A model generated the notes under the pieces. That model ran no database searches. It was not told the origin of the DNA and saw nothing but the letters and a program-made list of their open reading frames with translations. A stretch of 64,000 nucleotides of DNA from Candidatus Bathyarchaeota archaeon. GTDB lineage: Archaea; Thermoproteota; Bathyarchaeia; Bathyarchaeales; Bathycorpusculaceae. The position numbers and the translations under genes are program-made. The stretch spans positions 62,001 to 126,000 of the forward strand of contig JAOZIH010000002.1 in the NCBI GenBank assembly GCA_026014545.1, read 5' to 3'. This document shows, piece by piece, positions 17,037 to 25,438 of this stretch; positions within the stretch are counted from its first letter, which is position 1; each line of letters begins with the position of its first letter.

Positions 17037-19307
17037 TCAATTATTCTTTCGCGCGGTGTTGACGAACTGGCCCACATCTAGAACGAGGACTACTTGCCCA
17101 TCGCCTAGGATTGTGGCGCCGCTTATTCCTTTGATTCCCTTTAGGGTTTCGCTGAGAGGCTTCACCAGAATATCCTGCTGACTTATAACCGAATCCACTA
17201 TTAAACCAAGTTTCGTCTTTTCATCGCCTAAATGTGTGATTAAGAGTTCAAATTCTTCCTCATTAGGGCCTTCATATCCAAGTAGCTTATGCAGATGAAC
17301 AACTGGAATCACTTTGCCTCTGACAACTATTGCATCGGTTTTTCCCAGCAACTTTATGTCGCTTTTCTTTGCTCGAATAATCTCTGAGACTTGGCTTGTG
17401 GGAATTGTAAACGTCTGTCCAGAATCACGTACAAGTATAGCCTTAATAATCGCTAACGTTAACGGCACTTTTAGGATAATTTTTGTTCCTTTACCTACAC
17501 GTGTTTCAAATTGAACTGTACCGCCGAGAGCAGCAATTTTTGTTTTCACGACATCCATGCCAACTCCTCTGCCGCTTGTTTCAGTGACCTCTTTGCTCGT
17601 TGAGAAGCCAGGCAGGAAAATTAGGCTGACTAACTCGTTTCGACTCATCTTTTCAGCTTCTTCTCTGCTTACGAAGCCCTTCTTAATAGCGACTTCCTTG
17701 ATTTTCTCCGGATCAATTCCGGCGCCGTCATCTTCAACCTCGATGATAACATGCTCTCCGCTTCGCTGCGCTGCGAGTCTTATCTTTCCAACAGGATTCT
17801 TATTCAGTTTCTTTCTTTCTTCAGGTGGCTCTATTCCATGATCAATGCTGTTTCTCAGCAGATGGATAAGTGGCTCTCCAATTTCATCCAATACTGTGCG
17901 GTCAATTTCAATGTCTCTTCCTTCCATAACGAGCTCAATAAGCTTGTTTCGCTTCAGTGCAAGATCTCTCACTAATCTTGGGAATCGGTCAAAAATTTGA
18001 CTTACCGGAACCATTCGCACTTGCATTACCAGATCATGGAGATCAGATGTAAGTCTGTCAATGTTCTCAGCTATGCGCTTTAGCTCTCCGCTTCTGTTAT
18101 CCGAAATTAGCTGGAGCAGCGCGATCTTGTTAATGACAAGTTCGCCAACCAAATTCATTATCTTGTCAAGCTGCTCAAATTTCACGCGGACAGTTTGGGT
18201 AGCCCTGACCTCCGCAAACAGTTTCGTAGCTTCTGTTATTTGCTTGCTCTGTTCATCAATGCAGCGTTTTAAGGAAGACGCCTTATCTTCCATGATTGTG
18301 CTTTTAGTTTCTGGAGAAGGCGGCTCTGTCGCCGCTGACGTTTCAATTAGAGAAACTTGGCTTGCTCCTTGAATGTTTTGCTCTATAGCTGCGCAATAGG
18401 TCTTGAGTTCTGGTTTAGCTTCTAGCTTCTTTTCAGTTTTGACTGAAACTGCCGCTTCTGTTTTGACTTCTGGTTTAGCCTCTGCCTTGGCTGATTCTGC
18501 AGGGCTATAATGGACAACATGTACATCTTCTATCTCGCAGACTTGACGAATGCATTTTTCAATTTCCTCAGCGCTACATTTGCTTATAAGTGCAATTTTG
18601 AAACCAGCCTCAAGTTCATCTTCCTTAAATGCCTCAAGTTCTTTTTGATCAGGGTGCGTTTTGATTATTTCAGCCAACTCTGAGATCTTACTTAGAACAA
18701 GGATTGACCTGACGCTTTTGAAAGCGCAGTCTTTGCTGAACTTCAAATCTACAAAATAACAATGTTCACCGCATATTTCAGCGTTTATTATTGCTTCTTT
18801 TTCAGTTTCAGTAAGTTCTATTGCTACCTTCTTTGTCTCTGCAGGCAAAACTTCTTTCTTAATTTCGGCGGGTGGAACCTCTTTCTTCATTTCTTTTACT
18901 TCTTCAAGCGCGGTCAACTCAGTTGCTTCTTGAAGTTTCTGAAGTAACATTGGAACTTCAATTTCTTCTTCATTCATGTTTTGTATGTTCTCTAACCTAG
19001 CAGAGAGAGCGTCTGAACATTCAAGAAGCACGGTAATTAGGTTACTTGAAGGTTTAACGCCTTTTCGAAGGTCATCAAAGACATCCTCCATCGCATGTGT
19101 TAGCTCTTGGATATCCTTATAGCCCATCATGCCTGAGCAGCCCTTTAGAGTGTGCGCTGCTCTGAAAAGCATATTAACAAGTTCCATATTTTGCGGATCT
19201 TTTTCTAGACTTAGCAGTGATCTCGTAAGCGTATCGATATGTTCCCTTGCCTCTTCGATGAATACTTCTCTATATTGGTTACAATCTGTTGGCAAGAGAT
19301 CTCCCAC
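17037..19307 (-). CDS. cheA: Chemotaxis histidine kinase CheA
   Basis: A 756-residue CheA. Domains: P1 phosphotransfer (about 1-105) with H52 in AAHTLKGCSGM; a long linker (about 125-360) rich in Lys/Glu/Pro and including a small alpha/beta P2-like part; dimerisation helices from about 370; HATPase with N-box LLRNSIDHG (about 486), DDGAGID and TSGRGVGMDVV (about 580); and a C-terminal CheW-like domain. It phosphorylates CheY. GTG at 19307 is used; a TTG four codons later has GGGAG upstream and could be the true start. No cheW, cheB or receptor gene is seen in the window. Confidence 0.95.
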   Translation of the reverse strand: MGDLLPTDCNQYREVFIEEAREHIDTLTRSLLSLEKDPQNMELVNMLFRAAHTLKGCSGMMGYKDIQELTHAMEDVFDDLRKGVKPSSNLITVLLECSDALSARLENIQNMNEEEIEVPMLLQKLQEATELTALEEVKEMKKEVPPAEIKKEVLPAETKKVAIELTETEKEAIINAEICGEHCYFVDLKFSKDCAFKSVRSILVLSKISELAEIIKTHPDQKELEAFKEDELEAGFKIALISKCSAEEIEKCIRQVCEIEDVHVVHYSPAESAKAEAKPEVKTEAAVSVKTEKKLEAKPELKTYCAAIEQNIQGASQVSLIETSAATEPPSPETKSTIMEDKASSLKRCIDEQSKQITEATKLFAEVRATQTVRVKFEQLDKIMNLVGELVINKIALLQLISDNRSGELKRIAENIDRLTSDLHDLVMQVRMVPVSQIFDRFPRLVRDLALKRNKLIELVMEGRDIEIDRTVLDEIGEPLIHLLRNSIDHGIEPPEERKKLNKNPVGKIRLAAQRSGEHVIIEVEDDGAGIDPEKIKEVAIKKGFVSREEAEKMSRNELVSLIFLPGFSTSKEVTETSGRGVGMDVVKTKIAALGGTVQFETRVGKGTKIILKVPLTLAIIKAILVRDSGQTFTIPTSQVSEIIRAKKSDIKLLGKTDAIVVRGKVIPVVHLHKLLGYEGPNEEEFELLITHLGDEKTKLGLIVDSVISQQDILVKPLSETLKGIKGISGATILGDGQVVLVLDVGQFVNTARKNN

Positions 19308-19354
19308 CTTGAATTTTTAGAGACCACGCTATTCTCAAGGGCTTGCTGTTTTCA

Positions 19355-20275
19355 CTACTGTACAACTATCCCTTGTCCTCCTGTCAGATTATTTAGAGTA
19401 AGTGTGTTACCTTGCGCTACACCTAACTTGTATTCCGACTTACAAGAGGCGCCTTTTGAGGGCTTTTGGTAAACGCGGCAATTAACATCGATACACAAAA
19501 ACTTCATACTTGGTTCGCCGCTCAGTATTTCAGATTTTCCAGTCACTAGATACCCTCCTTCTCGGAGTGCATTGTAAAATTGCATGTGAATCTGCTGTTG
19601 GCTTTCTCTCGCGAAGAATATCATGACATTCCTGCAGAGTATCAAATCTAAATTGTTATGCAAAGGAGGCTTCATTAAGTCATGCTTTTCAAAGTGAACC
19701 AATTGCTTAACAAAATCCTTAACCCTATACGTCGTGGAATCATGCAAAAAATATTCGTTGATTAGCGAGTCTTCAACCTCGCACAATTGTTTTTTTGTGT
19801 ACTCGCCTTTTTGGGCTTTAGCTAAAGCATCATCATCGATGTCTGAGGCAAAAATTGTGACTTTATAATTTGGCAACTGGTTACCTAGCACTTTGTGAAC
19901 CAAAATCGCGAGGGAGTAGGGTTCTTCACCTGAAGCACAACCTGCGCTCCAAATAGTAACTTCCTTAGAATTGAAAAGAACTGGGAGAATTCTTTTTTCA
20001 AGATAATCATATACATCTCTATCTCTGAAAAATGTGGTAAAATTAATTGTCAAATCATTTAGAATATTATTAAATTCCGTTGGGTTTTTCTTTAAATAAC
20101 TCAAGTATTTGCTGTAAGTGTAGGTGCCAGTTGCCCTCAAGCGGATTGATAATCGCCTTCTGAGGTATTCATCACGATAACAACTAAAATTGAGTCCGAT
20201 GGTCTCACGTAACAAGTTTTTCAGTTTTTGGTAGGCTATGTCTTCAAGAAAATTATTAATTTCAACCGAAACCAT
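19355..20275 (-). CDS. cheR: Chemoreceptor methyltransferase CheR
   Basis: A CheR-type SAM-dependent glutamate methyltransferase of about 306 residues. The N-terminal helical domain includes RDEYLRRRLSIRL, followed by NFTTFFRD and the SAM motif SAGCASGEEPYSLA, then LDLILCRNVMIFF. It would methylate receptors, which are not in this window. The ATG at 20275 lies inside the end of the second cheC (14-base overlap) with GGAGG 12 bases upstream; a longer frame begins at 20335. A short C-terminal tail after the catalytic domain is of low complexity. Confidence 0.92.
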   Translation of the reverse strand: MVSVEINNFLEDIAYQKLKNLLRETIGLNFSCYRDEYLRRRLSIRLRATGTYTYSKYLSYLKKNPTEFNNILNDLTINFTTFFRDRDVYDYLEKRILPVLFNSKEVTIWSAGCASGEEPYSLAILVHKVLGNQLPNYKVTIFASDIDDDALAKAQKGEYTKKQLCEVEDSLINEYFLHDSTTYRVKDFVKQLVHFEKHDLMKPPLHNNLDLILCRNVMIFFARESQQQIHMQFYNALREGGYLVTGKSEILSGEPSMKFLCIDVNCRVYQKPSKGASCKSEYKLGVAQGNTLTLNNLTGGQGIVVQ

Positions 20276-20981
20276 CTTGCATGTTTTCCTCCAATGCAAC
20301 ACATTCAGTGCGCCCTGCTTCCAAATTTCCGTCATTTACAGAAGCATCGCCGATCAGCCATTTCCTGCCTTTCTGAACCAGTATCCTTTGAAGCTCATCG
20401 CCGAGAAAAGTTATGAGAAATCCTTCGGTTGAAGTGTTACATCGTTTAAAGCGCGCATCAAAAATCACTGCGACATCAGAGCATAACGCCTGTTTAATTA
20501 TAAGCCCATCTATAATTGCATCAAATGAGTCGACGATTAATTGAGGTGGCGTCATGACAAGCTTGGTTGATGTGAAATTAGCCATAGCGCTGAGGAAAGA
20601 AGTTAGTACTATAGATCCCATTTCTTCTATCGCCGATCTTTGAATTTCCGGGGTAACTTCCATACCGTTAGTCATTAACTCAACGATTTTCGCGCATTCG
20701 TTTTCCTCAAAAATTAACATGACATCGCAGTCTGCAGTGCCTCTTAATTGCATAAAGATGGCAGAGACCATGGTGTCGTGTTTTCCATAAATGCCAGGAA
20801 CAAGATGCGGCAATGTTACATGGACTCTCGGCAACTCGATTGCTATTGGTTCCTGCAGAACTCGGGAGAGCGCAGTAGTAGCATGCCCAGCGCCCATATT
20901 ACCAATTTCGAGAAGTATATCCTGATCTGTCAGCATTTCACCAAAATTCTCTGTTTTTGAAGTAGAAACTAATTCATTCAT
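20262..20981 (-). CDS. cheC: CheC-family CheY-P phosphatase, second copy with altered site
   Basis: A 239-residue CheC. The first active-site motif is complete (D21-x3-E25-x2-N28-x22-P51). In the second motif, S116-x3-E120-x2-S123-x22-P146, serine replaces the catalytic asparagine, so the protein may have a single working site. CheC removes phosphate from CheY-P and is stimulated or inhibited by binding CheD. Its ATG overlaps the stop of the first cheC by one base. Overlaps cheR at the 3' end. Confidence 0.9.
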   Translation of the reverse strand: MNELVSTSKTENFGEMLTDQDILLEIGNMGAGHATTALSRVLQEPIAIELPRVHVTLPHLVPGIYGKHDTMVSAIFMQLRGTADCDVMLIFEENECAKIVELMTNGMEVTPEIQRSAIEEMGSIVLTSFLSAMANFTSTKLVMTPPQLIVDSFDAIIDGLIIKQALCSDVAVIFDARFKRCNTSTEGFLITFLGDELQRILVQKGRKWLIGDASVNDGNLEAGRTECVALEENMQDGFG

Positions 20982-21727
20982 TAGTATTCACCTGCTATCC
21001 TATTTTTCCTTGCAGTCTTGCTAGGAGCTTTAGTTTCAATCTCCATGTTTCCAGCGAAAACTAATTCAACATCGCTTCTTTTTTCAGCCTTCTTTCTGGA
21101 AACTTTGGATCTGTTTACCAGCAGTTCTTGCAATTCAGGACTTGGAAATATCATGAGTTGGGCTGGAGCATAATAACCTCCTTTGCGCTTGAAGCATGTG
21201 TCAATAACTAAGGCTTCGCCGGTTGTCGCGGATAATTTTCTAACGAAATCGCTAATTATGGAGTCAAAAGGCGCGCCTATCAGCAGCGGTGGAGTTGAGA
21301 CGAGATTCATCCCTGTTAAATCCGAAATTGCAGTAAGGAATGAGCCTATCAGAATGTTGCCAAGTTCCTCAATTGCAGATAACTCAATAGAAGATTCTTG
21401 TTCTGTATGTGAAAGGCTTCTTGTCATAAGCATAGTAATCTCTTTCAATTCGAGCATCTCAAAGATAAACAGAAAGTGGCATTCCACTTTTTCTATGAGA
21501 TGTATGTAAACTGCAGTTGCAGGCATGTTCTGGCCATGATAGAACTTCGGCAACATACCCGGCGGAATCATGCCAACGCGAGGTACATCTATCGTTACTG
21601 GTTGCTTAAGAATCTTTGAGAGTGAATTTGCAGCATGTTTGGCGCCGATGTTGCCGATTTCAAGAAGTATCTTTAATTTTTTCTTCTCCAGAGCTTTGCT
21701 TGCTTTATTCTTACTTTTTATTCTCAT
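20981..21727 (-). CDS. cheC: CheC-family CheY-P phosphatase, first copy
   Basis: A 248-residue CheC with both Glu-x2-Asn pairs: E23/N26 with P49 in the first half and the SAIEELGN motif with the expected downstream Pro in the second. In the first motif a Lys stands where Asp or Ser is usual. A basic C-terminal tail of about 40 residues extends beyond the fold. Its ATG overlaps the cheD stop as ATGA. Two adjacent cheC genes in one operon suggest division of labour in signal termination. Confidence 0.9.
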   Translation of the reverse strand: MRIKSKNKASKALEKKKLKILLEIGNIGAKHAANSLSKILKQPVTIDVPRVGMIPPGMLPKFYHGQNMPATAVYIHLIEKVECHFLFIFEMLELKEITMLMTRSLSHTEQESSIELSAIEELGNILIGSFLTAISDLTGMNLVSTPPLLIGAPFDSIISDFVRKLSATTGEALVIDTCFKRKGGYYAPAQLMIFPSPELQELLVNRSKVSRKKAEKRSDVELVFAGNMEIETKAPSKTARKNRIAGEY

Positions 21728-22380
21728 ATCTCCTTTATCTCTCCATTAGAAAGGCGAATAGTTAACGTTCCATTTCCAATATTGAATTCGATTTTGCGCC
21801 CGTATGAACCTCCCACATCCTCGGCAACTAGCCTGATTCGATTGTCTTTCAACGCTGCTTTAATTGCATCAACATTTTTTCGGCCCACGTGCTGATCGTT
21901 ATTGCTTAAATTTGGAAGTATGCACGCGCCACCGGCTATCTTGGCCGAAAGAACGGTTTCTTTCCCGCCGATTTTTCGCACGGCTTCTGCCAAAGCTGGC
22001 ACAGCGGTGTCAGCAAATTTGCCTGGAACGGAATTCTGCAACTTGCGAGTGGTGCTTGGAAGCATAACATGTGCTAATCCACCACACTTGTGTATAGGGT
22101 CATATAGGCAGAGAGCTACACATGACCCGACATTGGTAACTAACTTAATCGGTTTATTTTCAACTTTTATCTCTGCCATTGCTACACGCACTTCCTGTAT
22201 GGGTAGCTGCACTTGAAGGCCTGCGAGATGCGTTGTTGCAGGCTGTGCATGTGTGATTAGCTGGTCGGGCAACCGCTGCAGTTCTTTTACGTTGTTTAAC
22301 GGTACAGTTGTTTCTACTTTTATTTCCGGCTGATCTACCACGTTGGTTGCCAAGTGGTTTTCCTCAGCAGTACTTCGCAA
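21724..22380 (-). CDS. cheD: Chemoreceptor deamidase CheD with N-terminal extension
   Basis: The core from about residue 65 matches CheD: catalytic Cys in NVGSCVALCLYD, His in GGLAHVMLP, then GKFADTAVPAL and KIAGGACILPN. CheD deamidates receptor glutamines and binds CheC. About 65 extra residues precede the core if the TTG at 22380 or the TTG at 22353 (GAGG upstream) is used. Starting at the in-frame ATG just before AEIKVENK would give a standard-length CheD of about 151 residues but leave an unusual gap to cheY. Confidence 0.88.
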   Translation of the reverse strand: MRSTAEENHLATNVVDQPEIKVETTVPLNNVKELQRLPDQLITHAQPATTHLAGLQVQLPIQEVRVAMAEIKVENKPIKLVTNVGSCVALCLYDPIHKCGGLAHVMLPSTTRKLQNSVPGKFADTAVPALAEAVRKIGGKETVLSAKIAGGACILPNLSNNDQHVGRKNVDAIKAALKDNRIRLVAEDVGGSYGRKIEFNIGNGTLTIRLSNGEIKEI

Positions 22381-22732
22381 GTGCTTCCATTACTTTCTCA
22401 GGTTGGAATGGTTTCACGATGAAGTCTTTGGCGCCGGCTTTGAGTGCTTCAGCTATTAGTGCTTGCTGACCGTAGGAGCTGACCATCACGATTTTTGCGG
22501 ATGGGTTTGCCGTTACTATTTGTTTTAATGCTTCAATGCCGTCTTTTGCTTTTGTTCCCGGGGGCATGACTATGTCCATGAGAACTAAGTCGGGTTTTGT
22601 TTGCTGGAATTTCTGTATGGCTTCGTCGCCGTTGGATGCTTCTGCTATTACTTTGTGTCCGGATTCTACGATGATTTTTGTTAGTACTGCTCTCATGAAT
22701 TTGGCATCATCTACTACGAGGACGGTTCCCAT
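22364..22732 (-). CDS. cheY: Chemotaxis response regulator CheY
   Basis: A 122-residue single receiver domain. Acidic pocket D8/D9, phosphorylation site D53 in LVLMDIVMP, conserved Ser in VMVSSYG and K107 in IVKPF. It is the output of CheA and would act on the archaellum switch. An ATG at 22750 is also in frame, but the ATG at 22732 has GAGG ten bases upstream and fits the TATA position. It is the first gene of the che operon. Confidence 0.93.
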   Translation of the reverse strand: MGTVLVVDDAKFMRAVLTKIIVESGHKVIAEASNGDEAIQKFQQTKPDLVLMDIVMPPGTKAKDGIEALKQIVTANPSAKIVMVSSYGQQALIAEALKAGAKDFIVKPFQPEKVMEALAKYC

Positions 22733-22776
22733 ATTGTTCTTGCCTCGCATGCACTCCTTTTTTATTCGGATTTAGA

Positions 22777-22786
22777 ATATAAAAAT
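22777..22786 (-). promoter_or_regulatory. TATA-like box for the che operon
   Basis: On the minus strand an AT-rich block reading ATTTTTATAT lies about 45-54 bases before the cheY ATG at 22732, so transcription would begin near 22755, just ahead of a GGAG/GAGG-containing leader. Confidence 0.4.
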
Positions 22787-23052
22787 ATTGTGTATTAAGA
22801 TACACTATTGCGCATAATTGCGTTCTTCAGAAACAACACAGAAAACCCAAGCAGAAATATGGCTAAAGAACTTTAGCCAACATGAAAACAGGTTACAGTG
22901 CCTTCCCAACATGCGCCGCTACACCTAAAAAGTGGGTAGTCTGATCCTGCCAAAACATAGTGCGAAATTGGATATGAATGAAATTGTCTTGTCTCATCGA
23001 TTTCTAAATATGTATTTTCTTTTCATAAAGCTATTTAATGATTTTTGGGACT

Positions 23053-23091
23053 GTAGTATTTCGAATTTGGGGATTTCCATATTCGAACTAC
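23053..23091. promoter_or_regulatory. Inverted repeat upstream of coiled-coil gene, possible operator
   Basis: GTAGT-x2-TTCGAAT (23053-23066) and ATTCGAACTAC (23081-23091) are inverted copies with a 14-base spacer and one 2-base bulge. The repeat abuts the AT-rich block at 23096-23106 that is the likely TATA box of the gene at 23146, so a repressor or activator site is plausible. Confidence 0.4.
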
Positions 23092-23145
23092 CCTCTAAAT
23101 AAAATATCGTAAGAAACGTGACTTTCACATTAACAGTGAATAAAG

Positions 23146-23553
23146 ATGAGCACCAACATCGAATTAGAACAATTACAAAACGAAAAAGCACGCTTAGAAG
23201 AAGAAGCACGAGACTTAGACGAAGAATTAAAGCAGCTAGAAATACGCTTTAAATTACTCAGGGAAAAAATAGCAATTCAAGAACTAAGAAAGAAAAACGC
23301 AGCCAAAAAAGAAGCCATAAATCAACTACAGTACAAAATTAGCCTATTAGAAACGCAATTAGAACAGTTATCAACAGCTGACGCCTCAAAAAACAACTTA
23401 TCTATTGACGAAAACATCGGAAACGAGGACATAAACGAAACACTCAGCACGCAAGAAGATGACACTATCACGGTAACCGCAGTAAGCAATGAAGAAGAAA
23501 TAACCGAAAATTTCGAAACTGAATATGCAAAGAAAAAGGGCTTTAACTTTTAA
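23146..23553 (+). CDS. Coiled-coil protein of unknown function
   Basis: A 135-residue acidic protein. Residues about 3-78 are a continuous charged coiled coil (repeated E-L-x-x-L-E spacing); the C-terminal 55 residues are acidic and Ser/Thr/Asn-rich, probably unstructured, ending in a short basic-aromatic tail. No signal peptide or membrane helix. ATG start; AT-rich promoter block about 45 bases upstream. It is divergent from the che operon. No family is recognised. Confidence 0.6.
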   Translation: MSTNIELEQLQNEKARLEEEARDLDEELKQLEIRFKLLREKIAIQELRKKNAAKKEAINQLQYKISLLETQLEQLSTADASKNNLSIDENIGNEDINETLSTQEDDTITVTAVSNEEEITENFETEYAKKKGFNF

Positions 23554-23646
23554 AGCAATTAAGCCAATCCCTTAAAATCAGTACCCGACACGCTCAGCTC
23601 TTCAGCAAATTTTAAAAAATACAAATTCACTTACCAATACAATAAC

Positions 23647-24288
23647 ATGAACAGAAAACTCGGCTTATTAACCGCCTTGCTCGCTGTCTCTTTCATAGTA
23701 AGTACTGCAGTTGCCGCAATTTTGGTGGGAGTGAAAAAAGGCGACTGGATAGAGTATCGAGCAGTTTTCACAGGCACACCTCCCGCTGGGCATGAAGTAA
23801 CTTGGGCAAGAACTGAAGTTTTAGATGTCCAAGGAACAATCATTGACCTAAACGTTACAACAAAATTCGCCAATGGAACACTATGGCATGAAACAATAAC
23901 GTTAAATCTCGCCACGGGTCAGCTTGGAGACGAGTTCATAATCCCCGCAGACTTGAACGTGGGCGATACCTTCTTCGATAAGTATCACGGTAACATAACC
24001 ATCAGCAAAATCGAGAAAAGAACTTACGCAGGCGCCACACGCACCGTTATCTCCGCAACCGCAGCACAAAGCACCTATTACTGGGATCAAGCCACCGGCG
24101 TTCTTGTCGAAGGTATCTCCGAGTTTCCAGATTACACTATTCATTCTATAGTGGAAAAAACAAACATGTGGCAAGCACAAATTTTCGGCTTAGAGCCAAC
24201 AGTTTTCTATGCACTCTTAATTCTGGCTACCATTATAATCGTGGTCGCGTTAGCTTTTCTTGCGATACGTAGAAGAAAGAAACATTAA
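23647..24288 (+). CDS. Secreted, C-terminally membrane-anchored surface protein
   Basis: A 213-residue protein with an N-terminal signal peptide, an extracytoplasmic beta-rich domain of about 150 residues (GDWIEYRAVF, several N-x-T glycosylation-like sites, YYWDQATGVLVEG), then one membrane helix and a RRRKK stop-transfer tail. This architecture is common among archaeal surface proteins. The function is unknown. It ends with a 4-base convergent overlap with the ABC ATPase gene. Confidence 0.65.
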   Translation: MNRKLGLLTALLAVSFIVSTAVAAILVGVKKGDWIEYRAVFTGTPPAGHEVTWARTEVLDVQGTIIDLNVTTKFANGTLWHETITLNLATGQLGDEFIIPADLNVGDTFFDKYHGNITISKIEKRTYAGATRTVISATAAQSTYYWDQATGVLVEGISEFPDYTIHSIVEKTNMWQAQIFGLEPTVFYALLILATIIIVVALAFLAIRRRKKH

Positions 24289-25382
24289 ACTGATAGTTCT
24301 TCTGCCAAAGACGTTTCTGGATACGGAAAGACATGCGCTTTCTCTGGCTCAAAGCTTAATGTGATGCCAGCGCCAACCTCAAACCACTTTTCAGTTAAAG
24401 AAGGCCTAATAACAACCACTGAATCCTCGCTTCTCAGCTTGATCTCGTACCTCACAAATGTGCCTTCAAACGAAATTTTCTCCACAGTACCCTTGAGCAC
24501 GTTCTCGCCTTGTTTCTTTTGCTCAACCATGAAAACTTCAGGTCTCACCACAACAACTGCTCTTTCGCCTTTCTTTAGCCCTTCTCCGAAAACCTTGACT
24601 TTGTCTCCGCCACGTAGCTCTATCACCAGCTCACTATCTTTAGCTTCTACAACTGAGCCTTCCAAAAAGTTTGATTCACCGATAAAGTATGCAACAAAAA
24701 GACTGTTCGGCTTCATGTAAAGCTCCTGAGGCGTGCCAACCTGCACGATTTTCCCTTTTTTCATAACCGCAATCCTATCTGAGATCGACATGGCTTCTGC
24801 TTGATCATGCGTAACATGAATAGCGGTCAGATTCAAGTCCTTCGCCATACGGCGCATTTCATATCTTATTTCATTTCTTACTTTCGCATCCAATTGTCCA
24901 AGTGGTTCGTCCAGAAGCAGCGTCTTCGCTCCAGCGGCCAGTGCACGTGCAACTGCTATTCGCTGCATCATGCCGCCGCTTAGCTCGTTTGGGTAAGCGT
25001 TTAAGCGTTCATGAAGCTTAACAAGCTCCAGCACCTCATGCCCTATCGTCCCCGCGGCCTTCAAGTCGAAGTTCTTTACTCGAGGACCATAATTTACGTT
25101 TTCCCAAACCGTCATGTGAGGAAACAAAGCGAAAGTTTGAAAAACAAAGCCGATTTCTCGGTCTTCCGGCGGGACATTGTCCACGCGTTTGCCGCCGATG
25201 TAAATTTCGCCGCTGTCCGGCTCAATTAGCCCCGCGATCAGCCGTAGCAGGGTGGTTTTTCCGCAGCCGCTTGGACCGAGCAATGAGAAATATTCTTTGT
25301 CATGGATTACGAGGTTAACGTTATCCAAAGCCACGATGTTTCCGAATTTTTTGGTCAAATTTACAACGCGGACTTCAGGCAT
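24285..25382 (-). CDS. ABC importer ATPase (CUT1/Fe3+/thiamine/polyamine type with TOBE domain)
   Basis: A 365-residue ATPase. Walker A GPSGCGKTT (about 37-45), Q-loop VFQTFALFPH, signature LSGGMMQRIAVARAL, Walker B LLLDEP and the switch His in VTHD are complete. A C-terminal TOBE-like regulatory domain spans about 240-350. AAGGAG precedes the ATG. It is 56 bases downstream of the fused permease gene; together they form an importer of the FbpC/PotA/ThiQ group. The substrate cannot be assigned since no binding protein gene is adjacent. Confidence 0.85.
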   Translation of the reverse strand: MPEVRVVNLTKKFGNIVALDNVNLVIHDKEYFSLLGPSGCGKTTLLRLIAGLIEPDSGEIYIGGKRVDNVPPEDREIGFVFQTFALFPHMTVWENVNYGPRVKNFDLKAAGTIGHEVLELVKLHERLNAYPNELSGGMMQRIAVARALAAGAKTLLLDEPLGQLDAKVRNEIRYEMRRMAKDLNLTAIHVTHDQAEAMSISDRIAVMKKGKIVQVGTPQELYMKPNSLFVAYFIGESNFLEGSVVEAKDSELVIELRGGDKVKVFGEGLKKGERAVVVVRPEVFMVEQKKQGENVLKGTVEKISFEGTFVRYEIKLRSEDSVVVIRPSLTEKWFEVGAGITLSFEPEKAHVFPYPETSLAEELSV

Positions 25383-25438
25383 CTTTGAAGGCTCCTTTTG
25401 GGTTTATAGTGTGATGTTGCAAGTTATAATTTTTCATA

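Larger units (their letters stand above)
22751..23145. other. Divergent intergenic region (che operon / coiled-coil gene)
   Basis: About 395 bases without a convincing gene. It holds the TATA-like box of the che operon at its left end and an inverted repeat plus TATA-like block at its right end. Nothing else was recognised in the middle. Confidence 0.5.

Noticed and set aside
22796-23040. Possible small genes between cheY and the coiled-coil gene
   Set aside because: Short frames only, without binding sites or recognisable protein features.
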